Source: Candidatus Bathyarchaeota archaeon (GTDB lineage: Archaea > Thermoproteota > Bathyarchaeia > TCS64). Taken from it: 8,223 nt of DNA. The stretch covers positions 1-8,223 of the forward strand of contig DAOVEE010000077.1 in the NCBI GenBank assembly GCA_030669135.1, given 5' to 3'. Position numbers and translations under genes: made by a program. The notes under the pieces are model-generated. The model was not told the DNA's origin and did no database searches. It saw only the letters and a program-made list of their open reading frames with translations. Shown one piece after another: positions 4,662-8,223 of the stretch (within the stretch, counting starts at the first letter, position 1; each line of letters starts with the position of its first letter).

Positions 4662-7600
4662 ATGCGCTTAAATAAGGATTCTCTGGGAAAGTGGCTACTG
4701 TTCTTCGCGGTTCTGATAATAGCCAGCGTGAAGATACAGCCGGCTGAGGCGTCCATCCCATCCGGGTACCAGTCCTTCTACGTGCTGGGGGACAGCACCA
4801 AGATCATTTTGGAGGCAGTGGACCCAGCCGTGGGGCTGCCCATATCCGGTGCGAACCCTTACAGCGTCTTCAGCGTAGTATCCTACCTGGACGACACACG
4901 GATATACGTAGACCAGAGAGGAAACGGCTACAGCTTCCAGAAATCTGACTTCACGGGCGCCGACGCCGTGTTCAGGCTGGACAAGGGAGGAGTGATAACC
5001 TTCGACAACTGGGCTTCACCCTACTACACCATAACACCGCCCGGCAGTGGCGCGCTCCTCAGCGGCTCGCTGAACAACCCCGGCGCGGTAGGTATCGACG
5101 GAGGCGACTACTTCTTCGTGGCCGGAGGTCCCCTGAGCGTCTTCAGGGGAGCCACGGATAGGCGCCCCGAGACGGGGGACGGAAACTACATCGCCGGCAT
5201 GTGGGAACTCTACCCGGTGGAGCAGGGGGGCGACGAGGCTCAGAAGAGCTACGTGGTCCCAGCGGGGGAGGACACGGTGGGGACCGACGACTTCCTAGGC
5301 GGAGGCGAAGTACTGGGCGGCACCTTCGCAGTCGTCCAGAGCACCGAGGACGGCACCGTAGTGGATTACAGCAGGAAGGGCGTCCCGGACAGTCGTAGCC
5401 TAAACAGGGGCGAGAGCTTCGTCATCCCCCACGTCGACGAGGGGGACTACGTCGTCGCCAACAACAAGGTTCAGGTGGGCCTCATAGCCAGCGGCGGCGA
5501 GAGCTACGACATACGTTACTTCACGTTGAAGGACGAGAGGTTCACGGGCAACGACTTCCATGTGCCCACCTTCCCCACGGGGTCGCCGCCTCTGGACGTC
5601 AGGTACCATATACACGCCATCACCGACGCGCAGGTCACCATTGAGACGGACTCGGGTTCCGTGGTCGGCTGGAACCCGAGGCTCCTGACGGCGGGGACAA
5701 CTGACGCCAGCTTCACGACGGCGGGCGACACTCCGGTTCGCGTGACCGCGAGGGACGGCGAGAGGATAACCATACTGGTCTCAGTGGACACGGGCGAGGG
5801 AGACCGGGACTGGGGCTACGTGCCCATAGACGCAGGCACGCTGGTCAACGAGTACTTCGTCCCCTACGCGCCCAGCGGCAGGGCGGCCAGCCACGACATG
5901 CAGCTCTACGTGTCCCCCATCTTCGACGGCACGACGATCTACGCCGACTACAACCAGGACGACGTGATCGACGATATGGTCACCTTGAACAGGGTGGAGT
6001 CACACGGGTTCTACGACTCGTCCGACATGGACAACACGGGGACCCGCCTCTTCGCCGACTTCCCCTTCACGGTGGTTTACGGGGAGTCGATCCTCGCCCA
6101 GGCCGGCGGCCCCCTCTCGGGGTACGACTGGGGGTACACGATAATTCCCCTAGACTATACGCCCACCAACATCGTCCTCGACATCCTTAAAACAGCGTTC
6201 CCGCCAACGGTGTCGACCGCCAGCACTGTGACGTTCACCCTCGAGGTGACCAGCGGGGACGCCAACTTGTTCACGATCTTGGGCGTCGACGTCTTCGACG
6301 AGCTGCCGCTAGGCTTCACCTACCTTGGGCCGACGACCATCACCCACACGGATGGCTCCGAGAGCCACGAGGCCCCCGGCATAGTGGGCCAAACGCTGAC
6401 ATGGGACCTCAGCGAAGACATGCAACCGGGGGAGACCATCACAATATCCTTCGTCGCAACGCCCACCAACGTACTAGGGGAGAACTACATAGACACTGGC
6501 AGGGCCGTCGGGACGGACCCCTTCGGCAACACGTACAGCCCGGAGGCAACAGCCTTCGTAACGGTGGCGGCCAACGGCGTCGTCGAGGGATTCATCACCG
6601 ACCTCACGTTAGCCACCCCCGCCCCGGTTCCGGGCGTCACAGTGGAGCTGCTGGACTGCTCCGGACCCACCCCAGTCGTGTTGGCGACTGCAAACACAGA
6701 CGGGAACGGCTTCTACGACTTCGTCGGGCTGCTGGAGGCAGACTACTGCGTCAGGTATGACCCCCTCGACCCGGCCCTAGGATACCTGGTGCCCTATAGC
6801 GACGACGACCCCACAGAGCCCCCCGCGGCCCCGCTCACCTCGTCGGCGGTGTTCAACCTGGGCCCCGACAGCACCCACATCCACAACTTCCAGGTGGCGG
6901 CCCCGGTGGACCTCTACATAGTCAAGACGGGGCCGTCGACGGCGATAGTGGGCCAGACCATCACCTACGAGTACCTGGTGGGTAACCTGGGCTTCACGGC
7001 GGCCACCGATGTGGTGGTGCTGGACGATGTCTGCGGCGTGCCCACCTACGTCTCGGGGGACATCAACATGAACGACGAGCTGGACATAGACGAGGTGTGG
7101 GTCTACACCTGTGACTACACGGTCAAGGAGACGGACTCCGACCCGCTGGAGAACATCGTCGAGGTGACGAGCACGGAGGCGGACCTGGACCCCATGGACA
7201 ACGTGGACACGTGGAGCGTCGACATCTACTCCGCCGGCGTACAGGTTGAGAAGACCCTAACGGAGCCGGGGAACGGGGACGCCTACGTGGGCGACCCCGT
7301 GGTCTTCACCGTGGCCGTGACCAACACAGGCGGCCTACCCCTGGAGACGGTGCCTCTGGTGGACACCTACGACCCGTCCAAGCTCGGGTACGTCGGAGCC
7401 ATCCCCACCCCCGACGACGTGGATGCAGTGCTGGGCGTCCTACAGTGGATGGACCTGACTGGGCCAGGGGTCCTCGACCCGGGGAACACGATCATCGTAG
7501 AGATATTCTTCGTCGCGGCGGGGAGCACTCTCCCGGGGTCCACCACGGACTACGCCGAGGTGGACGACGCAAAGGTGCTTGACTTGGAGTACTATGTCGA

Positions 7601-8147
7601 CGGCGTGGGCTCCGACGACGTGACCATCATGGACGCGGCCATGAACGTCGACAAGGAGCTAACCGAGCCACCATCGGGCTACACGGACATCGGCGAGGCT
7701 GTCGTCTTCACGGTGACCATCACCAACGACGGTGACGTGCCCATCGAGACGGTGCCGCTCGTGGACACCTACGACCCCGCGAAGCTGGGCTACGTAGGCG
7801 CGTCGCCGACGCCCGACACGGCGGACACGGTGGGCGGAGTGCTTGAGTGGACGGATCTGACGGGGTCTGGCTCCCTCGCACCAGGGGGAGCGCTTGTCGT
7901 TGAGATAACCTTCGAGACGCTGGAGTACACGGACTACGGCGGCACGGAGGACCTCGCCGAGGTGATAGACGCCTACGTGGCGCAGGACAAGTACCTGAGC
8001 GACAGCGACACGGCGTCAGTGGTGATCCTGTCGCCCGTGGGAGGAGAGGTGGCGCTCACGCCCCTCCAAGCGGCGTCACCCTACCTAGTCGCTGCTTTAG
8101 TGGTGACCTCCGCCCTCGTCCTGAAAAGAAGAATTGGGAGTCCCTGA
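4662..8147 (+). CDS. Secreted, C-terminally anchored DUF11/SdrB-type surface protein (1161 aa)
   Basis: The start at 4662 gives a textbook signal peptide: K5 and K10, hydrophobic WLLFFAVLIIASV, and a likely cut after AEA (28-30). The 40 codons upstream in the same frame contain a TATA box and add no domain. Residues 31-500 are beta-rich, with motifs such as SVVSYLDDTRIYVDQ, VPAGEDTV and DWGY, resembling as I recall the N-terminal part of bacterial DUF11 surface proteins; a possible calcium loop is D429-N431-D433-D437. Then follow DUF11-type module 1 (about 504-637), an SdrD-B/Cna-B-like domain (about 640-745), module 2 (about 750-858, acidic loop D800-N802-N804-D808), and near-duplicate modules 3 and 4 (860-993 and 994-1123). 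The C-terminus has PVGGE (1125-1129), a membrane helix (about 1138-1154) and the basic tail KRR. The protein is very acidic. The only cysteines are 666, 696, 791 and 817. Role inferred: extended cell-surface stalk, adhesin or envelope protein. Confidence 0.85.
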   Translation: MRLNKDSLGKWLLFFAVLIIASVKIQPAEASIPSGYQSFYVLGDSTKIILEAVDPAVGLPISGANPYSVFSVVSYLDDTRIYVDQRGNGYSFQKSDFTGADAVFRLDKGGVITFDNWASPYYTITPPGSGALLSGSLNNPGAVGIDGGDYFFVAGGPLSVFRGATDRRPETGDGNYIAGMWELYPVEQGGDEAQKSYVVPAGEDTVGTDDFLGGGEVLGGTFAVVQSTEDGTVVDYSRKGVPDSRSLNRGESFVIPHVDEGDYVVANNKVQVGLIASGGESYDIRYFTLKDERFTGNDFHVPTFPTGSPPLDVRYHIHAITDAQVTIETDSGSVVGWNPRLLTAGTTDASFTTAGDTPVRVTARDGERITILVSVDTGEGDRDWGYVPIDAGTLVNEYFVPYAPSGRAASHDMQLYVSPIFDGTTIYADYNQDDVIDDMVTLNRVESHGFYDSSDMDNTGTRLFADFPFTVVYGESILAQAGGPLSGYDWGYTIIPLDYTPTNIVLDILKTAFPPTVSTASTVTFTLEVTSGDANLFTILGVDVFDELPLGFTYLGPTTITHTDGSESHEAPGIVGQTLTWDLSEDMQPGETITISFVATPTNVLGENYIDTGRAVGTDPFGNTYSPEATAFVTVAANGVVEGFITDLTLATPAPVPGVTVELLDCSGPTPVVLATANTDGNGFYDFVGLLEADYCVRYDPLDPALGYLVPYSDDDPTEPPAAPLTSSAVFNLGPDSTHIHNFQVAAPVDLYIVKTGPSTAIVGQTITYEYLVGNLGFTAATDVVVLDDVCGVPTYVSGDINMNDELDIDEVWVYTCDYTVKETDSDPLENIVEVTSTEADLDPMDNVDTWSVDIYSAGVQVEKTLTEPGNGDAYVGDPVVFTVAVTNTGGLPLETVPLVDTYDPSKLGYVGAIPTPDDVDAVLGVLQWMDLTGPGVLDPGNTIIVEIFFVAAGSTLPGSTTDYAEVDDAKVLDLEYYVDGVGSDDVTIMDAAMNVDKELTEPPSGYTDIGEAVVFTVTITNDGDVPIETVPLVDTYDPAKLGYVGASPTPDTADTVGGVLEWTDLTGSGSLAPGGALVVEITFETLEYTDYGGTEDLAEVIDAYVAQDKYLSDSDTASVVILSPVGGEVALTPLQAASPYLVAALVVTSALVLKRRIGSP
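7239..8030 (+). repeat. Tandem duplicate of a DUF11-type module, period 402 bp
   Basis: Two units in the surface-protein gene, starting at 7239 and 7641, align codon for codon at a 402-bp (134-residue) offset. Shared blocks include VVFTV, ETVPLVDTYDP, KLGYVGA, PTP, DLTG and VVEI-like ends. Synonymous differences are frequent, so the duplication is not recent. Confidence 0.85.
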
Positions 8148-8157
8148 CGGCCTTCCC

Positions 8158-8163
8158 TTTTTT
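8158..8163 (+). terminator. T-run terminator after the surface-protein gene
   Basis: Six Ts follow CCTTCCC 10 bp past the surface-protein stop. Archaeal RNA polymerase ends transcripts at such U-tracts without needing a hairpin, and none is evident here. The run overlaps the stop codon of the convergent gene. Confidence 0.5.
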
Positions 8164-8223
8164 ATATAAGCTCCGTGTGGTACGCGGTGACGACGGTGTC
8201 CACGTCGACCCTCCACCTTAGCA
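8162..8223 (-). CDS. C-terminal end of a convergent gene, product unknown
   Basis: Read on the minus strand, the edge of the window is an open frame ending in LRWRVDVDTVVTAYHTELI and TAA. Its codons (AGG, CTA, GTC, ACC, GTG) match the coding style of the neighbours. Only 19 residues are visible and I do not recognise the family. It would stop 14 bp from the end of the surface-protein gene in tail-to-tail arrangement. A chance open frame of this length cannot be excluded. Confidence 0.45.
   Translation of the reverse strand, partial: LRWRVDVDTVVTAYHTELI

Noticed and set aside
7239..8030. Possible CRISPR-like or mobile-element repeat
   Set aside because: The repeat is a 402-bp in-frame protein module, not a short spaced repeat, and has no terminal inverted repeats or transposase.

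Overview
The window looks archaeal, most likely from the Thermoproteota/TACK side, though nothing in it fixes the lineage. The evidence is a tRNA gene with a bulge-helix-bulge-type intron at a non-canonical position, TATA-like boxes at archaeal spacing in front of most transcription units, one of them at the distance expected for a leaderless mRNA, and heavy use of AGG/AGA and ATA codons in GC-rich genes. Several encoded proteins (an alanine racemase-family enzyme and a DUF11 surface protein) belong to families best known from bacteria.

Layout. Positions 1-101 (minus) hold a tRNA(CAU) cut at its 3' end by the window edge. A 163-bp divergent spacer with a perfect 16-bp palindrome separates it from a cysteine synthase-family PLP enzyme (265-1221, plus). 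That gene converges on a divergent alanine racemase-like gene (1287-2492, minus), with a hairpin between the two stops. Behind the racemase on the same strand lies a complete minimal DEAD-box RNA helicase (2536-3657, minus). A 140-bp divergent promoter region with mirror-image TATA boxes then leads to two plus-strand genes: a small membrane-anchored protein with a caspase/CHAT-like His/Cys signature (3798-4541), and a 1161-residue secreted, C-terminally anchored surface protein (4662-8147) built from a large beta-rich N-terminal region, three DUF11-type modules after a first one and an SdrD-B/Cna-B-like domain (four DUF11-type modules in all), and a C-terminal membrane helix. A T-run ends this unit, and the last 19 codons of an unidentified convergent gene occupy the right edge (minus).

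How they fit together. The first half is housekeeping: translation, cysteine metabolism, amino-acid racemisation and RNA remodelling. The second half is a cell-surface cassette. The putative peptidase and the surface protein are adjacent and co-oriented, and each has the same roughly 22-bp element in its leader, including an identical 10-mer. This suggests shared control and possibly a peptidase-substrate or assembly relationship. That pairing is the most interesting candidate system in the window. The functional link is inference. No stretch longer than 300 bases lacks a gene; the longest spacers are 102-264, 3658-3797 and 4542-4661.
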